NCBI RefSeq assembly: GCF_000016125.1
Contig: NC_009135.1
Span: forward strand, 868,001 to 932,000
Length of the DNA: 64,000 nt
Reading direction: 5' to 3'
Source: Methanococcus maripaludis C5
GTDB taxonomy: Archaea; AGJL01; Methanococci; Methanococcales; Methanococcaceae
Made by a program: the position numbers and the translations under genes. The notes beneath the pieces were generated by a model, which was given only the letters and a program-made list of their open reading frames with translations, did not search any database and was not told the DNA's origin. Positions 37,853 through 45,794 of this stretch are shown piece by piece. Each line of letters starts with the position of its first letter. Position 1 is the stretch's first letter.

Positions 37853-38113
37853 TTAAAATATTACCCTTTTTCCAGTATTCCACAATGTAGCTCCCCAGAT
37901 CATGCCAAGCATGTTTAGAATAATTCCATCAACTTCAATTCGGATACCTAAAATATGGATTATCGGGTCGCCAATTAGCGGATAGATAAATAAATTTTTG
38001 ATAACTATTTCATGAATTCCAAAAAAACCGATGAAGAATAGGATTGTTGTTATCAAAGCCCATTCTTGTTTTTTAATAAGTTTACGACCATGTTCTTTTT
38101 TATTTGGCATCAT
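37853..38113 (-). CDS. Two-helix membrane protein (86 aa)
   Basis: A basic N-terminus (MPNKKEHGRKLIKKQEW) is followed by the helix ALITTILFFIGFFGIHEIV, and later a second hydrophobic stretch (GIILNMLGMIWGATLW). GTGATAACC precedes two adjacent ATGs. Unknown family; part of the module. Confidence 0.65.
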   Translation of the reverse strand: MMPNKKEHGRKLIKKQEWALITTILFFIGFFGIHEIVIKNLFIYPLIGDPIIHILGIRIEVDGIILNMLGMIWGATLWNTGKRVIF

Positions 38114-38124
38114 CGGTTATCACA

Positions 38125-38394
38125 TCAATCGTCATCTTCGAAGAATTCACCGATTATTGGTATTTTTGGAGCTAACCACAGGAGTAAGATAATAGTAATT
38201 ATCATAACGACAAGATAACCAACAGGAGAAAACAGTCCTAAATCCCCCGATGCTATTTGTGCGGTCTGCCATGTTGCAAAATAATACGTAATCGGTGAAG
38301 TAACCATGTTGAATAATCCGGTAATTATCGAAGATATACCATCAAAGACTGCTGAAAACACGTCTTCAAAATATCCGGTTACATCAATTGCCAT
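38125..38394 (-). CDS. Membrane protein (89 aa)
   Basis: An amphipathic/hydrophobic first half (YFEDVFSAVFDGISSIITGL) and a strong C-terminal helix (VGYLVVMIITIILLLWLAP), with an acidic tail ending EDDD. AAAGGGGATAAT precedes the ATG. SPVGY here parallels APIGF in the next gene, so the two may share a C-terminal module. Unknown family. Confidence 0.65.
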   Translation of the reverse strand: MAIDVTGYFEDVFSAVFDGISSIITGLFNMVTSPITYYFATWQTAQIASGDLGLFSPVGYLVVMIITIILLLWLAPKIPIIGEFFEDDD

Positions 38395-38408
38395 ATTATC
38401 CCCTTTTT

Positions 38409-39203
38409 TTAAGTCGGAATTACAAGCCCGATTAAGAATTTTATAAGTCCAATCGCTAGTGCTGCCGAAATTACAAACATGAATGTAAATCCAATCGGAG
38501 CAAACATACCAAATTCATCAATACATGACTGGTAAATGCCCTGAATACAATATGTAATCTCGTTAATTGCGTTAGAAATCCAATCAATAAACTGTACCGG
38601 AATATCAAAGATAGTACTCAATAATTCATCGAGTAACCATTGAACAAGAGCAGATAAAACATCTGCAATATTAACAGTATCCCCATCAATATATTTCGAA
38701 ATTTCAGGCATAGCTTGAACAATTTTTATACCAATATCTCCCGAAAGTGTACCGTCAGACTCTAAACCCTCAGCACTTGCAGGAGTTTCTTCTCCATCTG
38801 TTGAACTTCCACCATAAGAGTCATCAAATGCCCCCAAATCCAAAGTGGTAGTATCATCGTTATTGTTATCATAATCTGAAGAACTTGATGAACTTGAACC
38901 GGAAATAATGTTTGAAACTGCATTTGAAACTGAAGAAACCGCACTTGAAACAACGTTCTTCACACTCGTTGCGACACTTGATACGGCACTTGAAACTGAA
39001 GAAACCGCACTTGAAACAGTACTCGAAACGGTTGAGGCCACTTTCGAAACTGTTGAAGATACTGAAGACACAACATTTGAAACTGTTGAAGATACGCTAC
39101 TTACAGCACTTGAAATTGAACTAGATATACTCGACCAAGACCAAGCATAATTCGGGCTTATTAAAAGGAATAAGCAGAGGATTAATACAAATCCTTTTTT
39201 CAT
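38409..39203 (-). CDS. Secreted Ser/Val-repeat protein with C-terminal membrane helices (264 aa)
   Basis: Signal peptide (KKGFVLILCLFLLISPNYAW), then about 90 residues of near-periodic S-x-V-S-S repeats (units such as SSVSSTVS and SSAVSSV), an acidic Asp/Asn linker, and a C-terminal domain with helices (LIKFLIGLVIP). The repeat has an 11-residue-like rhythm that would make a hydrophobic face on a coiled coil or a beta stack. On DNA the repeat is GAAAC(T/A)G-like units. It is a good candidate for a fibre or surface protein. Confidence 0.7.
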   Translation of the reverse strand: MKKGFVLILCLFLLISPNYAWSWSSISSSISSAVSSVSSTVSNVVSSVSSTVSKVASTVSSTVSSAVSSVSSAVSSVATSVKNVVSSAVSSVSNAVSNIISGSSSSSSSDYDNNNDDTTTLDLGAFDDSYGGSSTDGEETPASAEGLESDGTLSGDIGIKIVQAMPEISKYIDGDTVNIADVLSALVQWLLDELLSTIFDIPVQFIDWISNAINEITYCIQGIYQSCIDEFGMFAPIGFTFMFVISAALAIGLIKFLIGLVIPT

Positions 39204-39210
39204 GCTTTCC

Positions 39211-39600
39211 CTACTTGATTAATTGATTGTATTTGAATGCGTTGAAAGTTAAAACTCCAAAAAATGAAACATAGCCGAGCAAGAAGATACAGCAAGACAT
39301 ATCTCCTGTTAATGCACCGCCTATAATTTCCATTGAAAAGTTTGTGTAACCGTCCATCAAAAGACCTACAAAAGCTCCGATTGACGCACCAATTGATTTT
39401 ACTTGTGTGGTTACGTTACTAACTGTCGAAGTAATTCCAAGCATTCCTGCAACAGACCCTAAAAGCCCAAAGAGGAAATCACCCGAAATTAAAAATCCAA
39501 GTCCTAAAACGACTAAACCGACTACAAAAGGTACAACTGAATCCTTAGTTACTACCTTATCGTATTCGACACCGTCATATCTTCCATCATAAACAGTCAT
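39211..39600 (-). CDS. Membrane protein with Gly-rich helices (129 aa)
   Basis: Three helices: VVPFVVGLVVLGLGFLISGD, IGASIGAFVGLLMDGY and CCIFLLGYVSFFGVLTF. AAGGAGGATTGAGTAAAC precedes the ATG, overlapping the previous stop. Helix-rich small proteins with Gly-packing are common as membrane-virion structural proteins; family unknown. Confidence 0.65.
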   Translation of the reverse strand: MTVYDGRYDGVEYDKVVTKDSVVPFVVGLVVLGLGFLISGDFLFGLLGSVAGMLGITSTVSNVTTQVKSIGASIGAFVGLLMDGYTNFSMEIIGGALTGDMSCCIFLLGYVSFFGVLTFNAFKYNQLIK

Positions 39601-39602
39601 GT

Positions 39603-40460
39603 TTACTCAATCCTCCTTCCTATTTTTCCGGCAAGTTCTGTCGGGTTAAAGTACGGAGTACAAGCAAATGCACCGATTAAAAGTACAATTCCTGAACCGC
39701 CAAACATCATATCTTTCGTGGTTGACGAATCAACGCCTACTGAATCGATAACCTGTACGCAGTAGTAGAATGTGTTTCCTGCACCGCTTGGCAAGTATGT
39801 GGCATCGATATAGAATGTTGTCGTATCTTGTAGTTTCAAGAGAACATCAGGAGTAAATATAAATTCGGCAACAATTGAGCCGGTTTCGTTATCGTATTCA
39901 AGGTCTTCAAATGAGTATTCTCTAACAACTACGCTTGCAGTGTGTAAATTAACGGTAAGTGTTGAATTTGTTTCAATCATATCGACATCGTCTGAGTCGA
40001 TGTAAACTCTGATTTTATCGATTTTGTCAGCTTCTGAACTGTTAAACCGCATAGTTAAGTATGCCATTGGTTGTTGAGTTGATGAAACGTATGTATCGGT
40101 AGTACCTGTCAAGAAGTACGTTAAACCGTCTGAATCGAGAGTATCAAGAGTATATTTGTTTGTTCCGTCAATGAAATATGCACTTGGTAACAAAACAATT
40201 GATGAATTTTCATCACAGTTTGATGCAATAACAGTATTTACGCCAATATCAGATATTGAGTCCATATACAAACCTGCAACAGCAGGGGCAACCAAAGCAA
40301 CCATTAAAACAATTCCTAATGCTATCATGGTCTTTTTCTGTGCCATTTTCTGGTATGTACTTTTACTCATTCTTTTTCCTACTGAATAAGTGTACTTTCC
40401 AGAATTTGCGAACTTATTGCCATAATCTTTGGCTTTTTTTCCGTAATTCTTTTTTGCCAT
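39603..40460 (-). CDS. Membrane-anchored beta-rich surface protein (285 aa), candidate major virion protein
   Basis: A basic N-terminal 42 residues rich in Lys/Tyr/Ser, one helix (MIALGIVLMVALVAPAVAGL), about 190 exterior residues with alternating beta pattern and NxS/T sites, and a C-terminal helix (GSGIVLLIGAFACTPYF) with a basic end. The exterior ends near FYYCVQVIDSVGVDSSTT. Layout fits a major structural protein spanning an envelope. CGAGGTGAGTT precedes the ATG. No known capsid fold is recognisable by eye. Confidence 0.65.
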   Translation of the reverse strand: MAKKNYGKKAKDYGNKFANSGKYTYSVGKRMSKSTYQKMAQKKTMIALGIVLMVALVAPAVAGLYMDSISDIGVNTVIASNCDENSSIVLLPSAYFIDGTNKYTLDTLDSDGLTYFLTGTTDTYVSSTQQPMAYLTMRFNSSEADKIDKIRVYIDSDDVDMIETNSTLTVNLHTASVVVREYSFEDLEYDNETGSIVAEFIFTPDVLLKLQDTTTFYIDATYLPSGAGNTFYYCVQVIDSVGVDSSTTKDMMFGGSGIVLLIGAFACTPYFNPTELAGKIGRRIE

Positions 40461-40472
40461 AACTCACCTCGT

Positions 40473-40736
40473 TTAATTTTTTGAATTTTTATGCATCTGT
40501 TTTCCTGCACCGTAGAATATTTTTGAAATTTTCGCAAAAATTCCGGCTTTTTCAGAGTCTTTTGTCTTTTTAGACATTGCATAAAACTTTTTAGCTTTTT
40601 TGTATGCCGTATTTACAGCCTTTCCCTTATCTTCGCCATAAGTCTTGTTAATGTAGTTCATTTGACCTGAAACATAGTCATTAACACCTTGCTGGGTTTC
40701 AAAAGAGTTCGGGTAAGCTTTTTTTTGTCTTGCCAT
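40473..40736 (-). CDS. Basic soluble protein (87 aa), candidate DNA-condensing protein
   Basis: MARQKKAYPNSFETQQGVND at the start, then Lys/Tyr-rich helices (TAYKKAKKFYAMSKKTKDSE, IFYGAGKQMHKNSKN). Positive charge suggests nucleic-acid or membrane-surface binding. CGGTGGTTAA precedes the ATG. The next gene upstream is separated by a repeat-rich 147-bp gap. Confidence 0.6.
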   Translation of the reverse strand: MARQKKAYPNSFETQQGVNDYVSGQMNYINKTYGEDKGKAVNTAYKKAKKFYAMSKKTKDSEKAGIFAKISKIFYGAGKQMHKNSKN

Positions 40737-40804
40737 TTAACCACCGAAATGTTTTTAGGGTAACCCTGAGTATTAATTATTAAAATGGCAGTATAAAAAA
40801 GCTC

Positions 40805-40883
40805 TAAAAATGTTAAAAACGTTTAAAATGTTGTAAATGTTGAAAATCTCTAAAATGTTTTAAATGTTGTAAATGTTGTAAAT
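40805..40883. repeat. Short tandem repeats within the virion/transfer module
   Basis: Nine-base-type units related to AAATGTTGT recur about eight times (on the minus strand ACAACATTT). A TATA-like TTTTATACT on the minus strand (about 40790-40798) and an AGGGT-A-ACCCT hairpin (near 40756-40766) follow, so an internal promoter for the main structural genes is plausible. Confidence 0.55.
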
Positions 40884-41108
40884 CTAAAGGTCTGATTTAA
40901 CCCATTTTGAAACTAAATATCCAAAAATAAAAGCTGACTCAAAAGCCCAGTAAACGTTATTTATTAATTCTGAATTGTAAAAAACAATTTCTCTAAAGAA
41001 TAAAAGTGCAGAAATAAAGCAGAGAATGTATAAAACACCTATTTTATTATAATGGGCGTTAAATCCCATTAATGCCCCAATAAGCCAGTAGCCATTGTAT
41101 AACAACAT
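40884..41108 (-). CDS. Membrane protein (74 aa)
   Basis: Hydrophobic throughout (WLIGALMGFNAHYNKIGVLY, ILCFISALLFFREIVFY, AFESAFIFGYLVSKW), about three helices. ATG overlaps the previous stop (TAATG), with AAGGGAAAATA just upstream. Unknown family. Confidence 0.6.
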   Translation of the reverse strand: MLLYNGYWLIGALMGFNAHYNKIGVLYILCFISALLFFREIVFYNSELINNVYWAFESAFIFGYLVSKWVKSDL

Positions 41109-41215
41109 TATTTTCCCTTTTTAATTCGAATCCATATAATGGCTAAGATTAAACAAGCAATAAATCCAAATACATATTTGGCAACGAAAAAATACAAATC
41201 GTCAAATAATTTCAT
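41108..41215 (-). CDS. 35-aa single-helix peptide
   Basis: Starts MKLFDDLYFFVAKYVFGFIA and ends with IRIKKGK, a type of single-pass small membrane protein. GGCGATAATCA precedes the ATG, which overlaps the upstream stop (ATGA); its own stop overlaps the next ATG. Coupling on both sides supports a real gene. Confidence 0.6.
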   Translation of the reverse strand: MKLFDDLYFFVAKYVFGFIACLILAIIWIRIKKGK

Positions 41216-41472
41216 TGATTATCGCCTTTTTTAGCTCGTGCTTTTTGAACTCTTTTACTGTGTGCTAATTCCATACCAAGTGCAAAAATTCCCCAAAAAC
41301 AAAACGTTTCAAATGCAATTCCCAAATAAAACAAACTTTGAAATGCAAATAGCATAAATGGGTCATTTTGCATATTCAAATAAACTAAAAATCTTGCAAA
41401 ACCTAAATAAAATATAATATAACCTATTGCAAGTACAATATGTTGCCAAAACTCTTTTTCGACTTTTTCCAT
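41212..41472 (-). CDS. Membrane protein (86 aa)
   Basis: About three helices (HIVLAIGYIIFYLGFARFLV, FMLFAFQSLFYLGIAF, FCFWGIFALGMELAH) and a basic tail. CGAGGGGATAATTC precedes the ATG. Unknown family. Confidence 0.6.
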   Translation of the reverse strand: MEKVEKEFWQHIVLAIGYIIFYLGFARFLVYLNMQNDPFMLFAFQSLFYLGIAFETFCFWGIFALGMELAHSKRVQKARAKKGDNQ

Positions 41473-41475
41473 GAA

Positions 41476-41766
41476 TTATCCCCTCGATACATAGAAATCA
41501 ACTTCATTTTTTGGAATACTGACAAGTTCGAACTCAAATCCGCTTTCAGTTCTCAAAATTCTAAGGCAGATGTGGTTTTTCTTTTGAGTCGAAATATTAA
41601 AAGATAAATTTCTAAATTGCCCGATCTTTAAACCAAGTTTTTCAGGGTCTTCTGAATCAATCCATTTTTCAGCTTCTTCCATAGCTTTCTCTTTTATCTC
41701 TTTTCGAACTCCGCCGTTTATTTTATCGTAAATCTCGATTACTTCATCCGCAGGAACCAATAACAT
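41476..41766 (-). CDS. Soluble hypothetical protein (96 aa)
   Basis: MLLVPADEVIEIYDKINGGV then an alpha/beta pattern (EKAMEEAEKWIDSEDPEKLG, KNHICLRILRTESGFEFEL). One of the few non-membrane proteins of the module. GGGCGATGTAA precedes the ATG. Confidence 0.6.
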   Translation of the reverse strand: MLLVPADEVIEIYDKINGGVRKEIKEKAMEEAEKWIDSEDPEKLGLKIGQFRNLSFNISTQKKNHICLRILRTESGFEFELVSIPKNEVDFYVSRG

Positions 41767-41970
41767 TTACATCGCCCTAAACGATTCTTTGTATTTTGCA
41801 CCAACATAAGAAGAAACTGCCAAAAAAATACAGCCAATGCCACCGCAGATTAAAGAACCTTTAACAGTTCTTGCAACCAAACAGAGCGTGAAAAATACGC
41901 CCATTAAAGTAATTAAAACTCCAACATCAAAGCCTTTGGAAAATCCGTTATCAAATTCACTTTTCTGCAA
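41767..41970 (-). CDS. Two-helix membrane protein (67 aa)
   Basis: I start at TTG 41970, two bases after the previous stop, because AGGTGG lies six bases upstream; a longer frame would overlap the upstream gene without a ribosome site. Helices: VGVLITLMGVFFTLCLVART and LICGGIGCIFLAVSSYVG. Unknown family. Confidence 0.55.
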   Translation of the reverse strand: MQKSEFDNGFSKGFDVGVLITLMGVFFTLCLVARTVKGSLICGGIGCIFLAVSSYVGAKYKESFRAM

Positions 41971-41971
41971 A

Positions 41972-42400
41972 TCAAACCACCTGATAACCATTATTATTGA
42001 ATTCAATTTCTTTTCTGTCAATTAGGTAATCTAAAATTTCATCGATTGTTAATTCATCAAAATCAAGGTCTATATGCTTTAAAATATCTAAATAAGACAT
42101 ATAGCGATTTTTAAAGATTAATTCGTAAACTTTATCGATACTTTCATGAGTTATTGAATTATTTAAGTAAATTCCTTCAATCAATCTCAAATCTCTTAAA
42201 ATTTTAAGAAATATGAAAAACTCGTTTACATTTGGAAATTCTTGTTTAATTTTTTCTATTCTCTGCATTAACTCCTTTCTCGTAATTTTTGTTAGAATTA
42301 CGCTTCTAAATGTTGTTAATAAAGCATTTGCGTGTACTTCGTCCATTATTTTTGAAGTTCTGATTTTTTCTTCCCGTATTGAATTTATGGATTTATACAA
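41972..42400 (-). CDS. Probable winged-helix-type protein (142 aa), first gene of the virion/transfer module
   Basis: TTG start after AAAGGTGAT. Helical, with a C-terminal part resembling a winged helix (YLDILKHIDLDFDELTIDEI, then LDYLIDRKEIEFNNNGYQVV). As first gene it may regulate the module. The promoter is likely at 42517-42535 (CCCTAAAATATAAATATGA read on the other strand). Confidence 0.55.
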   Translation of the reverse strand: MYKSINSIREEKIRTSKIMDEVHANALLTTFRSVILTKITRKELMQRIEKIKQEFPNVNEFFIFLKILRDLRLIEGIYLNNSITHESIDKVYELIFKNRYMSYLDILKHIDLDFDELTIDEILDYLIDRKEIEFNNNGYQVV

Positions 42401-42409
42401 GTTAATCAC

Positions 42410-43670
42410 CTTTAAAATTCAGTTTTTCCATTAATTTTCGTTATATCTTAAATTTACAAAGAGATCATTTTTCAGATCCAGTTGTGAATTTAAACTTAAT
42501 TCTGACCACATTTCCCTAAAATATAAATATGAAATTTACAGATGTGTGTTAAGTCCTGTTTTGAATTTATTGGATTATTGTGGACCTTAAAGCTGAAAAC
42601 ATTTAAAATCTATATTCTTCCCATTTTCAACAGGACTGCTGTTTTCAGCTTTTTTAATAATTCATAACGTTTTTACCAGTTTTTAGTTCGAATTCGATTT
42701 TTTCGGTTTTATCCCAATATAACGATTATTCATAGCCCCGATTACAGAATATATATTGGCGAGAAATCGTCAAACACTCGATAGTGACCCATATACTGCC
42801 CCCCAGTATGGACTATTTAAAATAAACCCACTTGATGTGTGAAATTACGATTTTTTTATAAATGTTTCTTTTTTTTGATAATTTCGATCATTTTATGGGC
42901 ATTTGTCGCAACTTTTTCGATTTTTACATAATCAAAAGTGCTTTATATCACAATTTTCAAAATTTATACTGCCTCGGACGTATCTCCCGGGGTATTTGGG
43001 GGATTATAGGTGGCAGTGGTTTCAATATTTTGGGCCATTTATTTCGAGGGGATTTAAATGGCCCCCAAAACTTTTTTACTATTTTGACCCGATATATTGG
43101 TTTTGATTACCCTAAACGTTTAAATACTGCTATTTTCAGAAATTATATTGCCCGAGGTGGGAAAAACCTTGGGAAACAGGGAGTTTCATCAGTTGGTAAA
43201 TTGATTCATACACCTTTTAGAACAGTTCATTTCGGGGGTTCTGGACTGTTCCAATTTTTAACTTTTTCAATGCTATTTTCAAATTTTTTAAAATTTAAAT
43301 CCCATTTTGTGGATATACCCAATTAAAAGCACAAAAACCTACACAAAGCACTTATATAGTTCAAAAATCACTTTTTATTAGGTCTTGAAGTTCCAGATTA
43401 AGCAGAGGTTATATATTCAAATTTGGACTTCGGGGCACCATTTCATTCACCTGTGAATTGAAATTACATTAAACTTTTCAGAACCATTACGTTAAATTTG
43501 TGCCATTTAATGTATGAAATAAACCTGAAACAAACAGATTATTACCTCGAATATTCAAAATACCACCTTTTTAAACATACCGTGTTACTTCTGCCCTTTT
43601 TTCGCAGATCGGGGCAGATGTTTGGAATTTTTTAACTTTTTCTGAATTTTTTAGCCATTTTTCACCACCA
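42410..43670. other. 1.26-kb non-coding region, possible replication origin
   Basis: Lies between the replication module and the structural module, both on the minus strand. It holds an imperfect inverted repeat (42781-42816, ATAGT...CCATA..ACTG/CAGTATGG..ACTAT), a GGGCCATTT/AAATGGCCC inverted repeat with 15-nt spacer (about 43030-43063), CCCGGGG, and one copy of a 67-bp dispersed repeat (43087-43153). An open frame on the + strand (42862-43326) is Phe/Gly-rich without a ribosome site and I do not count it. Confidence 0.45.
43087..43153. repeat. Dispersed repeat, copy 1
   Basis: Begins ACCCGATATATTGGTTTTGA and ends with AAATTATATTGC. The first 20 bases match copy 2 at 53260 exactly; the rest matches at roughly three positions in four. 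Confidence 0.7.
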
Positions 43671-45794
43671 TTACAAAATTAAAGTCTGCTGCCCTTTTTT
43701 CCGCTCCAAAACATTCAAATCATAGGACACTTTTAAGGTTTTGAGAACTCTTACAGCGGTTTTATTGCCTAATTGGGCAACTACTTGATAAGGATTCTTT
43801 TTTATGTCTTCTCTCGTTTTAATTCCAACATCATAGAGCTTTCTTGCTTTTACCCGACCTATTCCACGGATTTTTAAGAGTTCAACAAGTTCTTCAGAAG
43901 CCCCATATTTTAACCGGACTTCGATATTTGAAAACTCGTTCCAGTAGTCTTTCAGGTTTTCCGAGATTCTGAGAAGCTCTTTTGCCGAATAAATCATCCA
44001 GTTCATTTGCTCTAATTTGTATCGTAAAATTCCGGGTTCTACTGCAAAGTTTTCGTGTATTTCTTCGTCTGTACTTTCATTAATCCAAGCTTTAAACAGT
44101 CCTGAGTAAAAGAAATCATCGACAAGGTCATCTACTGTATCATATCCTAAAGATTCAAGCTCGTTTCTTAATTCTGAATTATCTTCAGGAGTTCGGAGTT
44201 TTGGTTTCATTTCGTGAGTTCCCGAAAGAGTTAATAAGATGTGATCTTCAAAAGAATAGTTTTCAAGTCCTTTTAAGCCGTCTAATATGTGAATCGCAGA
44301 TGAAGGCGAAATATAAAGCTCGGATACTCTCAAACCTAAAGCAGTAACTTCAAGGATTTCATTTTCAGGTCTTACAAGTTTTGAATTTTTGAAATCAAAC
44401 AGGATTTCTTCAACGGTTCTCTTTATTTTCCCGAAATCATCATATTGGTAGGCATAAAACGTATTTTTTAAGAATTTGTAAAGTTCTGTCTTATTTCGGG
44501 TAATATCCGAAGCAATTAAACCTAAAATATGCTTTTCTAAGCTCTTGTAATTGGCAATTCCTGAATAGATGTGTTCAGGGTCTCCATTTAAAAGATTCAA
44601 AGCTTCCATAACATCGGCTTTTTTCTTCAGAACAACTATTCCTTCACCATAAGGGTCAAGTCCGGGTCTTCCTGCTCTACCAATGCACTGGTGAATTTCC
44701 ATAACAGGTATTAATTTCATTCCGTTATCTGAAAATCTCTTTACATCTCGAATTATTGCACGTCTACAAGGCATATTCAGACCTGCTGAGAGTGTTGGAG
44801 TACAGCAAATAACTTTTATTATTCGATTTCTGTAAGCTGATTCAACGATTTTTCTCTGTTGTGTAGTTAATCCTGCATGGTGAAAGGCTATTCCTTTTTT
44901 TACACAGTCTGCAAGAGTTTTAACGGTTTTACCCTCTGAATCTGAGCTTAAAAGTTCTTCAGAAACTTCAATTAATTTCTCAACTTCTAAGGGGTGTAAG
45001 TATTCCCTTAAATCGTGCTTTTTAGCTTCACCAACTGCGTTTCTTTTGGAACTGCAAAAGATTAAACAGGAGCCGTCTTCATTTACTGTATCGATAACTA
45101 AATTTTCTAAAGGATTTTTCTTATGCCTTTTAACGTCCTTTTCTTTCTTATCAGTATATTCAATTGTATTTTCAAAGAAAGTCGCTTTTCTAAGCTCAAT
45201 AGGTCTCCAAGAGTCAATAACTAATTTAGCATTTAACCAGTCTGCGAGTTCTCCAGGGTTCCCGACAGTTGCCGAGAGTCCTATTATCTGCAATTCTAAA
45301 GATTTTAAAATCGTTAAAACCACTTCTAAAGTAGCTCCCCTGTCTCCATCCCCGATTAAATGAATTTCATCTATTACCACACATGAAACGTCTTCAAGCC
45401 AGTCAATTTTATGTCTGATTAATGAATCGAGCTTTTCTGAAGTTGTTATGATAAGATTATTACTTGAAAGGTCTTCTTTTGAATCAAAATCCCCGATTGA
45501 AATACCGATTTTTAAACCGTATTTCTCGTATTTTTCCTTGAATTCTTCGTATTTCTCAGTAGCTAAAGCTTTTAGCGGAACTATGAATATTGCTTTCTTG
45601 TTAGTGGGTTTCTTATTTTCATCTAAAAGATGATTTATAAAAGCCATTTCACCGATTAAGGTTTTTCCGCTTGCCGTTGGAATACATACAAGGAAATTTT
45701 TATTTTTCTCTAAAAGTCCGTTATCTAAGACTTTCTCTTGGGGCGGTCTTAAGGTCTTGATTCCAAAATCTTTTAAAACTTCGTGAACGCTCAT
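43671..45794 (-). CDS. Hel308/Ski2-like superfamily 2 DNA helicase
   Basis: A 707-aa helicase. Motif I PTASGKT (39-45), DEIH box (142-145), GLSATVGNPGELADWL, FHHAGLTTQQRKIVE, TPTLSAGLNMP and QCIGRAGRPGLD are all present. The C-terminus has the ratchet region and a helix-hairpin-helix (ELLKIRGIGRVKARKLYDVG). It is close to archaeal Hel308, which unwinds forks 3'-5'. Here it probably serves element replication. ATG overlaps the upstream stop (ATGA). Confidence 0.88.
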   Translation of the reverse strand: MSVHEVLKDFGIKTLRPPQEKVLDNGLLEKNKNFLVCIPTASGKTLIGEMAFINHLLDENKKPTNKKAIFIVPLKALATEKYEEFKEKYEKYGLKIGISIGDFDSKEDLSSNNLIITTSEKLDSLIRHKIDWLEDVSCVVIDEIHLIGDGDRGATLEVVLTILKSLELQIIGLSATVGNPGELADWLNAKLVIDSWRPIELRKATFFENTIEYTDKKEKDVKRHKKNPLENLVIDTVNEDGSCLIFCSSKRNAVGEAKKHDLREYLHPLEVEKLIEVSEELLSSDSEGKTVKTLADCVKKGIAFHHAGLTTQQRKIVESAYRNRIIKVICCTPTLSAGLNMPCRRAIIRDVKRFSDNGMKLIPVMEIHQCIGRAGRPGLDPYGEGIVVLKKKADVMEALNLLNGDPEHIYSGIANYKSLEKHILGLIASDITRNKTELYKFLKNTFYAYQYDDFGKIKRTVEEILFDFKNSKLVRPENEILEVTALGLRVSELYISPSSAIHILDGLKGLENYSFEDHILLTLSGTHEMKPKLRTPEDNSELRNELESLGYDTVDDLVDDFFYSGLFKAWINESTDEEIHENFAVEPGILRYKLEQMNWMIYSAKELLRISENLKDYWNEFSNIEVRLKYGASEELVELLKIRGIGRVKARKLYDVGIKTREDIKKNPYQVVAQLGNKTAVRVLKTLKVSYDLNVLERKKGQQTLIL

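Noticed and set aside
38908-39150. Thr/Glu-rich plus-strand frame opposite the Ser/Val-repeat gene
   Set aside because: It is the antisense shadow of the repeat, without a ribosome site.
40805-40883. CRISPR array
   Set aside because: Units of about nine bases are far too short and lack spacers; no cas genes occur in the window.
42862-43326. 154-codon plus-strand open frame in the non-coding region
   Set aside because: No ribosome site, composition dominated by Phe, Gly and Ile, overlaps a dispersed repeat and inverted repeats. Better explained as non-coding.
43380-43440. tRNA-like 3' end (…GGACTTCGGGGCACCA)
   Set aside because: No acceptor partner, anticodon arm or proper T-loop could be folded; probably chance.
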